NCBI GenBank assembly: GCA_016185205.1
Contig: JACPOA010000012.1
Span: 32,689 to 96,688, forward strand
DNA length: 64,000 nucleotides
From: Hyphomicrobiales bacterium
Lineage (GTDB): Bacteria; Pseudomonadota; Alphaproteobacteria; Rhizobiales; Xanthobacteraceae
Direction of reading: 5' to 3'
A program made the translations under genes and the position numbers. How positions within the stretch are numbered: the stretch's first letter is position 1; every line of letters starts with the position of its first letter. A model generated the notes under the pieces. The model worked only from the letters and a program-made list of their open reading frames with translations. It did no database searches and was not told where the DNA came from. Shown in pieces: positions 46,475 through 55,943 of this stretch.

Positions 46475-48013
46475 TTAAGCCGCCCGCCGCACTTCGTCGG
46501 TGAGCGCGCGGTAGGACAGCGCCTCGGCCAGATGCACGCGGCCGACTTTGGAGGTGCCGTCGAGATCGGCGAGCGTGCGGGCGACGCGCAGCACGCGGTG
46601 ATAGCCGCGCGCCGACAGATGCATGCTGTCGGCGGCATCGCGCAGCAGCGCCATGCCGCTGGCGTCGGCCTGCGCCACCTCTTCCAGCAACGGACCGTCG
46701 GCCTGCGCATTACTGCGTATGTGCGGCAGGCCGCGCGAAGCGTAGCGCTCGGCCTGGATGTCGCGGGCGCGCGCCACGCGGGCGGCGACCTCGCGGCTGC
46801 CTTCGGAGGGCGGCGGCAGGATCAGGTCGGCGGCGGTCACCGCCGGCACTTCGATGTGCAGGTCGATGCGGTCGAGCAGCGGGCCTGAAATCTTGCTTTG
46901 GTACTCGGCGGCGCAGCGCAGATTGGGGCCGCGCTTGCAGGCAAAGCCGGGATCGCTGGCGCGCCCGCAGCGGCACGGGTTCATCGCCGCCACCAGCATG
47001 AAGCGCGCCGGATAGGTGATGCGGTGGTTGGCGCGCGCGATGGCGACCTCGCCGGTTTCCAGCGGCTGGCGCAGCGAATCCAAAACCTGCGCGGAAAATT
47101 CCGGCATCTCGTCGAGGAACAGCACGCCGTTATGCGCCAGCGAGATTTCGCCCGGCCGCGCGCGCACGCCGCCGCCGACCAGCGCCGGCATCGAGGCGGA
47201 ATGGTGCGGGCACCGGAACGGCCGCTTGTTGGTGAGCGCGCCGCCTTCGATCACGCCGGCGACGGAAGCGATCATCGACACTTCGAGCAATTCGGCCGGT
47301 GCCAGCGGCGGCAGGATCGAGGGCAGTCGCGCCGCCAGCATCGACTTGCCGGCGCCGGGCGGGCCGACCATCAGCAAATTATGGCCGCCGGCGGCGGCGA
47401 CTTCGAGCGCGCGCTTGGCGCTCTCCTGGCCCTTGATGTCGGCGAGGTCGAGCGGCACGCCGTCGAACTCGCAGATCTTGGGCTGCGGCCGCGACAAAAC
47501 TTGCGTGCCCTTGAAATGATTGGCGAGCTGGATCAGCGACTGCGCGGCGACGATCTCGATCTCCGGGCTAGCCCAGGCCGCTTCCGGCCCGCAAGCCTGC
47601 GGACAGATCAGCCCCTGCGCGCGCGCATTGGCGCCGATTGCCGCCGGCAGCACGCCGGCCACCGCCGCGATCGAGCCGTCGAGGCCGAGTTCGCCCAGCA
47701 CCGTGAAGCCGGAGAGGGCGTCCTGCGGCATGGCGCCGATCGCCGCCATCAGGCCGAGCGCGATCGGCAGGTCGTAATGGCTGCCTTCCTTGGGCAAGTC
47801 GGCGGGCGCCAGATTGATGGTGATGCGGCGCGCCGGCAGCGCCAGCCCGGAGGCGATCAGCGCCGCACGCACGCGCTCCTTGGCTTCCGATACCGCCTTG
47901 TCGGGCAGGCCGACGATGTTGAAGGCGGGCAGGCCGGGGGCGACCTGCACCTGCACGTCGACGGCGCGGGCCTCGATGCCCTCGAAGGCAACCGTACTGA
48001 CGCGCTGGACCAT
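46475..48013 (-). CDS. YifB family Mg-chelatase-like AAA ATPase (ComM-like)
   Basis: This is a 512-residue protein of the YifB/ComM group. The N-terminal Lon-protease-like domain (VQVAPGLPAFNIVGLPDKAVSEAKERVRAAL, TINLAPADLPKEGSHYDLPIALG) is followed by an MCM/ChlI AAA module (Walker A GPPGAGKSMLA, LFLDEMPEFSAQVLDSLRQPLE) and a zinc cluster (CRCGRASDPGFACKRG). ComM of Vibrio is a branch-migration helicase in natural transformation; whether that applies here is unknown. Confidence 0.95.
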   Translation of the reverse strand: MVQRVSTVAFEGIEARAVDVQVQVAPGLPAFNIVGLPDKAVSEAKERVRAALIASGLALPARRITINLAPADLPKEGSHYDLPIALGLMAAIGAMPQDALSGFTVLGELGLDGSIAAVAGVLPAAIGANARAQGLICPQACGPEAAWASPEIEIVAAQSLIQLANHFKGTQVLSRPQPKICEFDGVPLDLADIKGQESAKRALEVAAAGGHNLLMVGPPGAGKSMLAARLPSILPPLAPAELLEVSMIASVAGVIEGGALTNKRPFRCPHHSASMPALVGGGVRARPGEISLAHNGVLFLDEMPEFSAQVLDSLRQPLETGEVAIARANHRITYPARFMLVAAMNPCRCGRASDPGFACKRGPNLRCAAEYQSKISGPLLDRIDLHIEVPAVTAADLILPPPSEGSREVAARVARARDIQAERYASRGLPHIRSNAQADGPLLEEVAQADASGMALLRDAADSMHLSARGYHRVLRVARTLADLDGTSKVGRVHLAEALSYRALTDEVRRAA

Positions 48014-48136
48014 GATCGGAGCCCCACAACCCGCTACCCGTCATAGTAGCGGAAGTTGTGGACATCGACAAGAACATTTGCAGAACAAAACGACTCAATT
48101 ACAGTGGCACCCGGGCAAGGAATCGGATGGACAGCC

Positions 48137-48337
48137 ATGATTGACCGGCAAGCAATGGCGAACGATCTGCAGCAGGCGCGGCAGGCCCGCATTGAGGCGC
48201 AAGCCGCCAATTCCGACGTCGAAGAGCTGATCTGGCAGGTGCAGCACGTGCAACTGGGCCGTCAGCGCATCGTGTTTTCGATTGCCGGTTTCGATCAGGA
48301 GCCGGATGGCCCCGGGAGTTATAGTCCTGGCGCATGA
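48137..48337 (+). CDS. Small hypothetical protein ending in a repeat
   Basis: This is a 66-codon frame from ATG 48137: a helical segment MANDLQQARQARIEAQAANSDVEELIWQVQHVQLGRQ and a short strand IVFSIAGF. I do not recognise it. The stop TGA is the one inside GCGCATGATC of the repeat at 48330. Codon use is reasonable, but the ribosome-binding site is weak. Confidence 0.4.
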   Translation: MIDRQAMANDLQQARQARIEAQAANSDVEELIWQVQHVQLGRQRIVFSIAGFDQEPDGPGSYSPGA

Positions 48338-48401
48338 TCTTATCCGAAAACCGGTTCCCATCCCCGATCAAGTCGAGGACATGCTTTTCGGGATCATGCG
48401 C
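48330..48401. repeat. GCGCATGATC..GATCATGCGC repeat, copy 3, interrupted by about 24 bp
   Basis: The outer arms GCGCATGATC and GATCATGCGC are perfect. Inside, CCGAAAACCGGTTCCCA and CTTTTCGGGATC are separated by TCCCCGATCAAGTCGAGGAC and a few more bases not present in copies 1, 2 and 4. This seems to be a composite subtype of the family. Confidence 0.88.
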
Positions 48402-48474
48402 TAGCGTGTCCTTGCATTGATCTTGCGTTGAAAGCCGCCGATCATCGCAGCCTCCATCGCGTGAGGTTGCGGCC

Positions 48475-49449
48475 ATGGCTGTGCGGTTGTCGACCCTCTG
48501 CTTGCTGATGTGGCTCGCCGCCGGCGCCTCGGCCCAAGCCCAAGACCTGAAGCCCTGGAAGCACGGCGTGATCGAGCCCAAGGGCGACGCCGGTTTCTCG
48601 CTGATGGTGAGCCGGCACGGCTTCGCCGAGAAGCAGGGGCTCAAGCTCGAAATATTCAACTTCAAGAACGGCGCCACCGCGCACAAGGCGCTGCTGGCGG
48701 GCGAGATCGACAGCATCGAATCGTCCCCCGGCGCCGCCATCCTGGCCGGCGCGCGCGGCGCCGACGTCAAGATCCTCGGTTGCGACTGGCCGGGCGTGCC
48801 GCACGGACTGATGGTGCGTTCCACCATCACCAAGGTGGAGGACCTGAAAGGCAAGATGATCGCGGTGGCGGCGCCCGGCTCGCTGCCCAATCTGCTGCTC
48901 AACGCGCTGTTGGAGAAATACAAAATTCCGACGTCGGAGGTCCGCTTCGCCAATCTCGGCGGCGACCTCGACCGCTACAAGGCGGTGGTCGCCGGCGTCG
49001 CCGATGCCGGCGTCGTGGCAGCCGAGTTCATGTCGGTCGCGCCCAAGGACATCACCATGCTGGTGGCCGGCCGCGACATCCTGCCGAACTATGTGCGGCT
49101 GTGCCTGACCACCACCGGCAAGGTCCTGACCGGCCGGCGCGCCGACGCCGTCGGCTTCATCGCGGCGGAAATGAACGCGCTGCGCTTCGCCGTGTCGCAC
49201 CGCGACGACACCATCGCGCTGTCGCGCGATCTCATCCAGGCCAAGCCGGACGATCCGCGCCCGGCCTATGCCTTCGACATTACCGTCAAGCACGGCATGG
49301 TCGATCCGACCGTGCCGCTGCCGATGCACAAATTAAGCTGGATGCAGGACGAGCTGGTGAAGGCCGGCAATCTGAAGACGCCGATCGATCTCGCCAAGAT
49401 CACCGATGCTGGCATCCGCGCCGAGGCGGAAAAGCGGGTGGGGAAGTAA
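48475..49449 (+). CDS. ABC-type substrate-binding protein (NMT1/SsuA-like), orphan
   Basis: The 324-residue protein has a Sec signal (LSTLCLLMWLAAGASAQAQ) and a periplasmic NMT1/THI5-like type II fold: GFAEKQGLKLEIFNFKNG, HKALLAGEIDSIESSPGAAILAGARGADVKILG, VEDLKGKMIAVAAPGSLPNLLLNALLEKY. Ligands of this group are aromatic, sulfonate or pyrimidine-like, but none can be named here. No permease or ATPase genes are near. It converges on the next gene with no gap between stop codons. Confidence 0.88.
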   Translation: MAVRLSTLCLLMWLAAGASAQAQDLKPWKHGVIEPKGDAGFSLMVSRHGFAEKQGLKLEIFNFKNGATAHKALLAGEIDSIESSPGAAILAGARGADVKILGCDWPGVPHGLMVRSTITKVEDLKGKMIAVAAPGSLPNLLLNALLEKYKIPTSEVRFANLGGDLDRYKAVVAGVADAGVVAAEFMSVAPKDITMLVAGRDILPNYVRLCLTTTGKVLTGRRADAVGFIAAEMNALRFAVSHRDDTIALSRDLIQAKPDDPRPAYAFDITVKHGMVDPTVPLPMHKLSWMQDELVKAGNLKTPIDLAKITDAGIRAEAEKRVGK

Positions 49450-50436
49450 TTAGATTTTCACCGGCGCCATGATGCCGGCGGGGAAAATCTCTTCCGGCGT
49501 GGCGAGTTTATGCGCGATGCCCTGCTCGTGGGCGTAGCGCAGGAACAGCTCAAGCGTCGGCCTATTGGCCTCGATGCCGTAAGGGAACAACTCGCTGCCG
49601 AACATCGCCTGCATGCGCGTGGCGTAGTTGGTCAGCCACGGCACTGGATAGCGCGACACCGCCGGATCGAGGATGCGCTCGATACTGCGGCGCTTGGATT
49701 CCTCAAACGCATTGTAAAGATTGCGCGCCACCCAGGGCGCGTCGTCGAGGATCGCCTTGCGCAGCGCGATCACATGCATGATCGGATAGACCCGTGTTTG
49801 CTCGTAGTAGAGCTGCTCTATCGCCTCATAATCGGGGAACAGCCGCACCACGTCCGGGTGCTTTTCGCGGAATGAATTGGGCGGCCGCGCGATAATGACG
49901 GCGTCGAGCTCGCCCGACGCAATCATGCCGCTCAGCGTCTTGTCGGGCATCGATGTGAGTTTCACGCCTTTCGGCAGGCTCAACTCGACCTTCTCGATGC
50001 GGCCGGCCTCGTTGGTGCCGGCCTGCACCCAGTCGATCTCGGCGAGCGGCACGCCACCCTCGTGCATCAGCCAGCCGCGCATATAGACCGCGGCGGTGTG
50101 CGCCCATTCCGGCACGCCGATGCGTTTGCCGCTCAGATCCTTGGCGGTTTTGATGCCCTTGCCGCGGTTGACGTAGATCGAGGCAAAGCGGAACAGCCGC
50201 GAGGCATAGACCGGCAGGCCGATGATGTCGGAATCCGCGCGCGTCACCTGCGCCGTGAACTTGGCGAAGGAGAGTTCCGAGACGTCCCATTCGCGGTTGA
50301 AGGTGAAGCGCGAGAAGATCTCGTGATGGCCAAGCGTGAGCCAGGTCGCCTCGATGCCTTCTGCCGCTACCTTCCCCAGCCGGAAATCGCGGAAGTGGTC
50401 GTAATCGCTGGTGGCGATGGTGAGCTTGAGGCTCAT
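49450..50436 (-). CDS. Substrate-binding-fold protein related to 4,5-dihydroxyphthalate decarboxylase
   Basis: The 328-residue protein has no signal peptide. It resembles the Pht5-like/ABC substrate-binding group: LTIATSDYDHFRDFRLGKVAAEGIE, FTFNREWDVSELSFAKF, RFASIYVNRGKGIKTAKDLSGKRIGVPEWAHTAAVYMRGWL, DAVIIARPPNSF. This group includes 4,5-dihydroxyphthalate decarboxylase, but the enzymatic role is not proven by motifs. It is 4 bp downstream of gshB and so probably cotranscribed. Confidence 0.85.
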   Translation of the reverse strand: MSLKLTIATSDYDHFRDFRLGKVAAEGIEATWLTLGHHEIFSRFTFNREWDVSELSFAKFTAQVTRADSDIIGLPVYASRLFRFASIYVNRGKGIKTAKDLSGKRIGVPEWAHTAAVYMRGWLMHEGGVPLAEIDWVQAGTNEAGRIEKVELSLPKGVKLTSMPDKTLSGMIASGELDAVIIARPPNSFREKHPDVVRLFPDYEAIEQLYYEQTRVYPIMHVIALRKAILDDAPWVARNLYNAFEESKRRSIERILDPAVSRYPVPWLTNYATRMQAMFGSELFPYGIEANRPTLELFLRYAHEQGIAHKLATPEEIFPAGIMAPVKI

Positions 50437-50440
50437 GGCG

Positions 50441-51391
50441 TCATGCCGACTTTTTCCGCATCGCCTCGATCTTGTCCCAGATCAGCGCCGCGATATCCGG
50501 GCCGCCGAGATTCTTGATGGCGCGGATGCCGGTCGGCGAGGTGACATTGATCTCGGTGATGAAGTCGCCGATCACGTCGATGCCGACGAACAGCAGCCCG
50601 CGCTCGCGCAAAGCCGGCGCCAGCCGCTTGCAGATGTCGCGCTCGCGCGCCGTCAGGTCGGTCGCCGCCGCCACGCCGCCGCGCACCATGTTGGAGCGCA
50701 GATCGTCGGCGGCCGGGATGCGGTTGACCGCGCCGGCGAATTCGCCGTCGACCAGGATGATGCGCTTGTCGCCTTGCTTCACGGCCGGCAGGAATTTCTG
50801 CACCACCCATTGTTCGCGGAATGTGTTGGCGAACATGTCGTAGAGCGAGCCGAAATTGAGATCGTCGCGCGTGATGCGGAAAACCGCGCCGCCGCCATGG
50901 CCGTAGAGCGGCTTCATCACGATGTCGGCGTGCTCGGCGCGGAACGCCTTGATCTCGGCGAGGTCGCGGGTGAGCAGCGTCGGCGGCATCAGGTTGGAAA
51001 ATTCGGTGACGAACACCTTCTCCGGCGCGTTGCGCACATGCGCCGGGTCGTTGATCACCAGCGTCTTGGGGTGGATGCGCTCGAGCAGGTGGGTGGTGGT
51101 CACATAAGCGAGGTCGAAGGGCGGATCCTGGCGCAGCAGCACTACGTCGAATTCGGTGAGCTCCGCCCGCCGCGGCTCATCGAGCGTGAAATGGTCACCG
51201 GCCTGGTCGCGCACGGCCAGGCTCTCGACGGTGGAAAACAGCCGGCCGTCGAGCAGAGCCAGCCGGTCGGGCGTGTAATAGGCCAGCTTATGGCCGCGTT
51301 TTTGCGCCTCCAGCAGCAGCGCAAAGGTCGAATCGCCCTTGATGTTGATCCGCTGGATCGGATCCATCTGCACCGCGACTTTCAGGCTCAT
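50441..51391 (-). CDS. gshB: Glutathione synthase
   Basis: GshB joins gamma-glutamylcysteine and glycine. The 316-residue ATP-grasp enzyme has [83 protein letters not shown] and [28 protein letters not shown], all standard. Length is normal. It leads a two-gene unit with the substrate-binding-like gene downstream. Confidence 0.97.
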   Translation of the reverse strand: MSLKVAVQMDPIQRINIKGDSTFALLLEAQKRGHKLAYYTPDRLALLDGRLFSTVESLAVRDQAGDHFTLDEPRRAELTEFDVVLLRQDPPFDLAYVTTTHLLERIHPKTLVINDPAHVRNAPEKVFVTEFSNLMPPTLLTRDLAEIKAFRAEHADIVMKPLYGHGGGAVFRITRDDLNFGSLYDMFANTFREQWVVQKFLPAVKQGDKRIILVDGEFAGAVNRIPAADDLRSNMVRGGVAAATDLTARERDICKRLAPALRERGLLFVGIDVIGDFITEINVTSPTGIRAIKNLGGPDIAALIWDKIEAMRKKSA

Positions 51392-51521
51392 GCACGACCT
51401 TTTTGACGATCTTTGGCGTTCTTTTCAGGCGAATAACGTGAATTTAAGGAAAACAAACCGTTAACATTTTACCGCCACTATAGCCCCTCGGAAACCTGTC
51501 TAGCACCGGTGGGGACCGCTC

Positions 51522-53207
51522 GTGACATTGCCGAAGCTTTCGATAGCCGCCAAGCTCTATGCGATCTTCGCATTACTGGCCACCGCCACCGTTATTCTCG
51601 CGCTGGTGGCCGTGGTTAATGCGCGCCGCCACGCCGCATTGACCGAGGAGTTCGTGGCGGCAAACCAGGGGGCGCAGAACGTCGAGCGCATCAATGGCTT
51701 GATCTACGCGGTACGGATGGAGGCCCGCGGCATTCAACTGGCGGCCGATCCGTCGGCCGCCAAGACGTCTACCATCGCCACCGAGCTGATCCGGCATAAC
51801 GACCGGATCGGGGACATCGTCACCGAATGGCAATGGTCGACGAAGCCGGGCGATGCCGAGCAATTCGCGACGCTGTCCGATCGCATCAAGCAATTCCAGG
51901 AGCTCAACCGCGAGCTGGTGAGCCGCGCTAGCGCCGGCGGCGTCGACGCGGTGCGGGCGCTGGGCGACAGCGAAACCAACCGCGAGGTGCTCGCCGCACT
52001 CAGCAAGGACCTCCAGGCATTCGGCCAGCTCTATTCGCATCGCGCCAAGCGGGCCTATGCCGAAATCGATGCGGGCATCGAGCGCACCGCGTGGATGACG
52101 AGCCTCTTGGGCGGGTTCGCCGTGCTGCTGGCCAGCATCGGTGCGTTCCTGATCTGGCGGGCCGTGGCGCGCCCGCTCGCGGAGATCACGCGCGTGACCG
52201 AGCAGGTCGCCGGCGGCGACGCCACAGTCACCATCCCGTTCATCGATCGCGGCGACGAGATCGGCGCGCTGGCGCGCTCGATCGGCGTGTTCCAGCAGGC
52301 CATGCGCCACAACGAAGAACTCAACCGCACCGTGGTCGACGATGCCGATACGCGCGCGCGCCGTCAGGAGCAGATGTCGAATGAGATCGCGCGCTTCTCG
52401 GCCGACGTGGAAGCAACTTTGGCCGAGCTCGGCCGCATTTCCGATCAGATGCTGGCGGCATCCTCGCAGCTCGCCAGCGCCGCCGACGATGCGTCCGCCA
52501 AAACCGCGCGCGCGGAAGCCGCCTCCTCGGAAGCCTCCGCCAATGTGCGCGACATCGCCTCGGCCGCCGACGAGCTGTCGGCTTCGGTCAACGAGATCGA
52601 CCGCCAGGTCGCGCAATCCAACGCCATCGCCAACAAGGCGGTGAGCGAGGCCGGGCGCACCAATCTCGCGGTCAAGGAACTGGACGAGGCGGCTGGGCGC
52701 ATCGGCGACGTGATCAAGCTCATTACCGATATCGCCGAGCAGACCAATCTGCTGGCGCTCAACGCCACCATCGAGGCCGCCCGCGCCGGCGAGGCCGGGC
52801 GCGGCTTTGCCGTGGTCGCCGGCGAGGTCAAGGCGCTCGCCGGCCAGACCAGCCGCGCCACCGAGGAGATCGGCGCGCAGATCGCCGGCATGCAGCGCGC
52901 CACCGTGCGCTCGATCGAAGCGATCACCGCGATCGAACACACTATCCGCGAGATCGGCAATATCAGCGGCGCCATCGCGGCGGCGGTCACCGAGCAGGGC
53001 GCCGCCACGGCGGAAATCGCGCGCAGCGTGGAGACCGCGGCCAAGCGCACCGTGGAAACCGCCAACGAGGTCAACCTGGTGGGCACCGCCACCCACGACA
53101 CCCGCGCCAGCGCCGGCGCGGTGAAGAGCGTGGCCGACAATCTCGGCAGCGTCGCCGGCCGCATCCGCGGCCAGGTCGACCAGTTCTTCGAGCGCCTGAG
53201 CGCTTAA
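51522..53207 (+). CDS. Methyl-accepting chemotaxis protein
   Basis: The 561-residue transducer starts with GTG 51522. TM1 (about 11-33: [23 protein letters not shown]), a four-helix-type periplasmic domain (about 34-188), TM2 (about 190-212: [21 protein letters not shown]), a HAMP domain ([25 protein letters not shown]) and the signalling hairpin [20 protein letters not shown] followed by [20 protein letters not shown] are clear. No C-terminal CheR/CheB pentapeptide is seen. The ligand is unknown, and no che genes are nearby. Confidence 0.96.
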   Translation: MTLPKLSIAAKLYAIFALLATATVILALVAVVNARRHAALTEEFVAANQGAQNVERINGLIYAVRMEARGIQLAADPSAAKTSTIATELIRHNDRIGDIVTEWQWSTKPGDAEQFATLSDRIKQFQELNRELVSRASAGGVDAVRALGDSETNREVLAALSKDLQAFGQLYSHRAKRAYAEIDAGIERTAWMTSLLGGFAVLLASIGAFLIWRAVARPLAEITRVTEQVAGGDATVTIPFIDRGDEIGALARSIGVFQQAMRHNEELNRTVVDDADTRARRQEQMSNEIARFSADVEATLAELGRISDQMLAASSQLASAADDASAKTARAEAASSEASANVRDIASAADELSASVNEIDRQVAQSNAIANKAVSEAGRTNLAVKELDEAAGRIGDVIKLITDIAEQTNLLALNATIEAARAGEAGRGFAVVAGEVKALAGQTSRATEEIGAQIAGMQRATVRSIEAITAIEHTIREIGNISGAIAAAVTEQGAATAEIARSVETAAKRTVETANEVNLVGTATHDTRASAGAVKSVADNLGSVAGRIRGQVDQFFERLSA

Positions 53208-53217
53208 ATTTTAATTT

Positions 53218-53266
53218 GCGCGTGATCTTATCCGAAAACCGGTTCCCACTTTTCGGGATCACGCGC
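53218..53266. repeat. GCGCGTGATC..GATCACGCGC palindromic repeat, copy 4
   Basis: Compared with copy 1 it is in the reverse orientation: GCGCGTGATCTTATCCG, AAAACCGGTTCCCAC, TTTTCGGGATCACGCGC. It supplies the stop codon of yraN on the minus strand. Confidence 0.9.
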
Positions 53267-53663
53267 TCTCGAACGCCGCCGGAATATGACGGGGCAATTT
53301 TCCCGGCGCGACCAGGATGGCGTCGAAGCGCATGTCGCGAATGGCCGGCATGGGGTTGTCGGCCAGCCAGATTTCCGCCGCCGCTGCGATCCGCTGCTTT
53401 TGCCGCTCGGTGACCGCTTCGGCGGCATCGTCCAATGTGGCGCGCGCTTTCACCTCGACGAATATCAACGTGGTGCGGCGGGCGGCGATGATATCGATCT
53501 CGCCGCGCGGGCTTTTCCAGCGCCGCGCCAAAATCCGGTAACCGTGCGCAATCAACCAAGCCGCCGCCCGGCTTTCCGCCGATAGCCCGAGCCCGAACGC
53601 TGCCAGCCGCTCAGGCCTTGGCGCGGGCTTGAGCTTCGGCGGTGGGCGTTCACGCCGCGCCAT
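53259..53663 (-). CDS. yraN: YraN/UPF0102 family nuclease-like protein
   Basis: The 134-residue protein has the PD-(D/E)XK-like YraN core: [49 protein letters not shown], with catalytic-type residues E and D of GEIDII and ExK of FVEVKAR. YraN relatives resemble Holliday-junction resolvases; activity is not known. It overlaps rsmI by 14 bp. The TGA stop lies in the repeat at 53218-53266, so the last residues FESA abut repeat DNA. Confidence 0.92.
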   Translation of the reverse strand: MARRERPPPKLKPAPRPERLAAFGLGLSAESRAAAWLIAHGYRILARRWKSPRGEIDIIAARRTTLIFVEVKARATLDDAAEAVTERQKQRIAAAAEIWLADNPMPAIRDMRFDAILVAPGKLPRHIPAAFESA

Positions 53664-54576
53664 CGTCGCTCTCCTTGGTCAGCTCCAGCGCGCGCTGGTA
53701 GACCTCGCGGCGCGGCCGGCCGGTGGCGAGCGCGACTTCGCCGACCGCGTCCTTGACCGAGACGCGCGCCAGCGCCTGACGCAGCAAGTCGTCGACATCG
53801 TCGGCATTGGCGTCTTCGTCCGCTGGCGGCGCTACCACGATGACGATCTCGCCGCGCGTCTCGCGGCCTTCGGCGTAATCGTGCGCCAGTTCGTCGAGAC
53901 TTCCGCGCCGGGTTTCCTCATGCAGCTTGGTCAGCTCGCGGCAGATCGCGGCCGCGCGCGGCCCCAGTCCGTTGGCAAGGTCGGCGAGCGCGGCGGAGAG
54001 CCGTGGCCCGCTCTCGAACAACACCAGCGTGGCCGGAATGGCGGCGAGCTCGGCGATGCGCTTTTTCCGTCCGGCCTGCTTGGGCGGAAGAAACCCCTCG
54101 AAGAAAAACCGATCGGTCGGCAGGCCGGCGACGCTCAGCGCCGCTAGCGTCGCCGACGCGCCCGGTAGCGTCGTGACCGGGTGGCCGGCCTCGCAGGCGG
54201 CGCGCACCAGCCGGTAGCCGGGATCGGAAATCAGCGGTGTGCCGGCGTCCGAGACCAGCGCGACCGCCTGGCCTGCGGCGAGACGGGCGAGCAGCTTCGG
54301 CCGCGCCTCGGCGGCGTTGTGCTCGTGATAGGAGGTCAGCGGCGTCGCGATGCCGTAACGTTCGGTGAGCTTGCGGGTGACGCGGGTGTCCTCGCAGGCG
54401 ATCACGTCGGCGCCCGCCAGCAGCTCGAGCGCGCGCAGGCTGATGTCGCCCAAATTGCCGATCGGGGTGGCGACCAGATAGAGCCCGCCGGCCGCCTGCG
54501 CGGCTTCGATCGCGGCGCCATTGAGGGCGTAGCGGCATAGCCTGCCGCCGCCGGCGGATTTGTCGTCCTTGGGCAT
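53650..54576 (-). CDS. rsmI: 16S rRNA (cytidine(1402)-2'-O)-methyltransferase
   Basis: RsmI methylates the 2'-OH of C1402 in 16S rRNA. From ATG 54576 (GTG at 54585 is possible) it is 308 residues: [98 protein letters not shown] and [10 protein letters not shown] are the standard motifs. It is in the yraN-rsmI-lpoA arrangement known from many proteobacteria. Confidence 0.96.
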   Translation of the reverse strand: MPKDDKSAGGGRLCRYALNGAAIEAAQAAGGLYLVATPIGNLGDISLRALELLAGADVIACEDTRVTRKLTERYGIATPLTSYHEHNAAEARPKLLARLAAGQAVALVSDAGTPLISDPGYRLVRAACEAGHPVTTLPGASATLAALSVAGLPTDRFFFEGFLPPKQAGRKKRIAELAAIPATLVLFESGPRLSAALADLANGLGPRAAAICRELTKLHEETRRGSLDELAHDYAEGRETRGEIVIVVAPPADEDANADDVDDLLRQALARVSVKDAVGEVALATGRPRREVYQRALELTKESDDGAA

Positions 54577-54715
54577 GCCCGGCACTGTAGAGGCTCAGCC
54601 TGGGCCCGTCATCGGCGACGAATTCCCTTTCTTTTTCATTGCCTTAACTTTTGTGGGACAAAATGGGCGATTATCGATAGGACTGGCACAATTATCCGTC
54701 GCGCGGGGAGCGACC

Positions 54716-55936
54716 ATGTCGGGATCGTCGCTGGGTGAGGAGGGGATACTGACGCGCGGTCTGCGCCGCGCGCGCACTGCGCTGTCGATCGCCGCCGCGG
54801 CGGTCGCGCTGGCGGCCTGCGCCGGTACCTTCAATCAACTGGACGGCGGCACTCCGGCGCCGACCACGACCGACCAGCCGCCGGCCACGGCGGTCGGCAC
54901 CGGCCAAGTCCGCGTCGCGCTGATCCTGCCGCTGTCGGCGCCCGGCAATGCCGGTGTCGCCGCCACCTCCATGAAGAACGCCGCCGAAATGGCGCTGGCC
55001 GAATTCAAGGAACCCAATATCCAGCTGCTGGTGAAGGACGACGCCGGCACGCCGCAAGGCGCGCAGCTGGGCGCCCAGCAGGCGATCGCCGAAGGCGCCG
55101 AGATCATCGTCGGCCCGCTGTTCGCGCAATCGGTGAGCGCGGTGGGCCAGGTCGCGCGCGCGAGCAATGTTCCGGTGATCGCGTTCTCCACCGACGCCAG
55201 CGTCGCCGCGCGTGGCGTCTACCTGCTGAGCTTCCTGCCGGAATCCGACGTCAAGCGCATCGTCGATTTCGCCGCCTCGAAGGGCAAGCGTTCGTTCGCG
55301 GCGCTGCTGCCGGACAATGGCTATGGCGCGGTGGTGGAGGCGGCGTTCCAGCAGGAGGTGGCGCGGCGCGGCGCCCGCATGGTGGCGCTGGAGAAATATC
55401 CGCTCGATCCCAGCAAGATGGTCGATCCGATCAAACGCGTGGCGCAGGTGGCGAGCCGCGTCGACAGCATCTTGATCGCCGACGGCGCCGACGCGGTGCC
55501 GCAAGTGGTCGCTTCGCTCGCCGCCAGCGGCGTCAACCCCAAGCGCATGCAATTGCTCGGCACCGGATTATGGGATGAGCCGCGCATCTTTTCGACCGCG
55601 GCGCTCGAAGGCGGCTGGTATGCCGCGCCGGAATCGGCCGGCTTCCGCAATTTCTCCGGCCGCTACCGCGCGCGCTTCGGGCAGGCCCCGGTGCGCACGG
55701 CGACGCTCGCCTATGACGCGGTGGCGCTGGTGGCGGCGCTGGTGAAGCAGCAACCCTCGTCGCAGCGTTTCAGCGAGCAGACCCTGACGGCGTCCTCGGG
55801 CTTTGCCGGCATCGACGGAATTTTCCGCTTCCGCGCCGACGGCACCAACGAGCGCGGGTTGGCCGTGATGCGCGTCGCGCCGTCCGGCGGCCAGGTGATC
55901 AGCCCGGCGCCGCGCGCGTTTAATCCGGGCACCTGA
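54716..55936 (+). CDS. Penicillin-binding protein activator-like lipoprotein (LpoA/YraM type)
   Basis: From ATG 54716 (GGGGAG upstream) the 406-residue product has a lipoprotein signal with lipobox LAAC. A periplasmic-binding-protein type I fold follows, as in LpoA's C-terminal domain and leucine-binding proteins: VALILPLSAPGNAGVAATSMKNAAEMALAEF, AEIIVGPLFAQSVSAVGQVAR, NVPVIAFSTDASVAARGVYLLSFLPESD, AFQQEVARRGARMVALEKYP. In E. coli LpoA activates PBP1a; the alphaproteobacterial protein lacks the LpoA N-domain, so this role is inferred from neighbourhood and fold. Confidence 0.88.
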   Translation: MSGSSLGEEGILTRGLRRARTALSIAAAAVALAACAGTFNQLDGGTPAPTTTDQPPATAVGTGQVRVALILPLSAPGNAGVAATSMKNAAEMALAEFKEPNIQLLVKDDAGTPQGAQLGAQQAIAEGAEIIVGPLFAQSVSAVGQVARASNVPVIAFSTDASVAARGVYLLSFLPESDVKRIVDFAASKGKRSFAALLPDNGYGAVVEAAFQQEVARRGARMVALEKYPLDPSKMVDPIKRVAQVASRVDSILIADGADAVPQVVASLAASGVNPKRMQLLGTGLWDEPRIFSTAALEGGWYAAPESAGFRNFSGRYRARFGQAPVRTATLAYDAVALVAALVKQQPSSQRFSEQTLTASSGFAGIDGIFRFRADGTNERGLAVMRVAPSGGQVISPAPRAFNPGT

Positions 55937-55943
55937 GTTTCGA

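Noticed and set aside
46898..48046. Plus-strand frames opposite yifB
   Set aside because: They are antisense to a conserved AAA protein and encode R/H-rich sequence without motifs.
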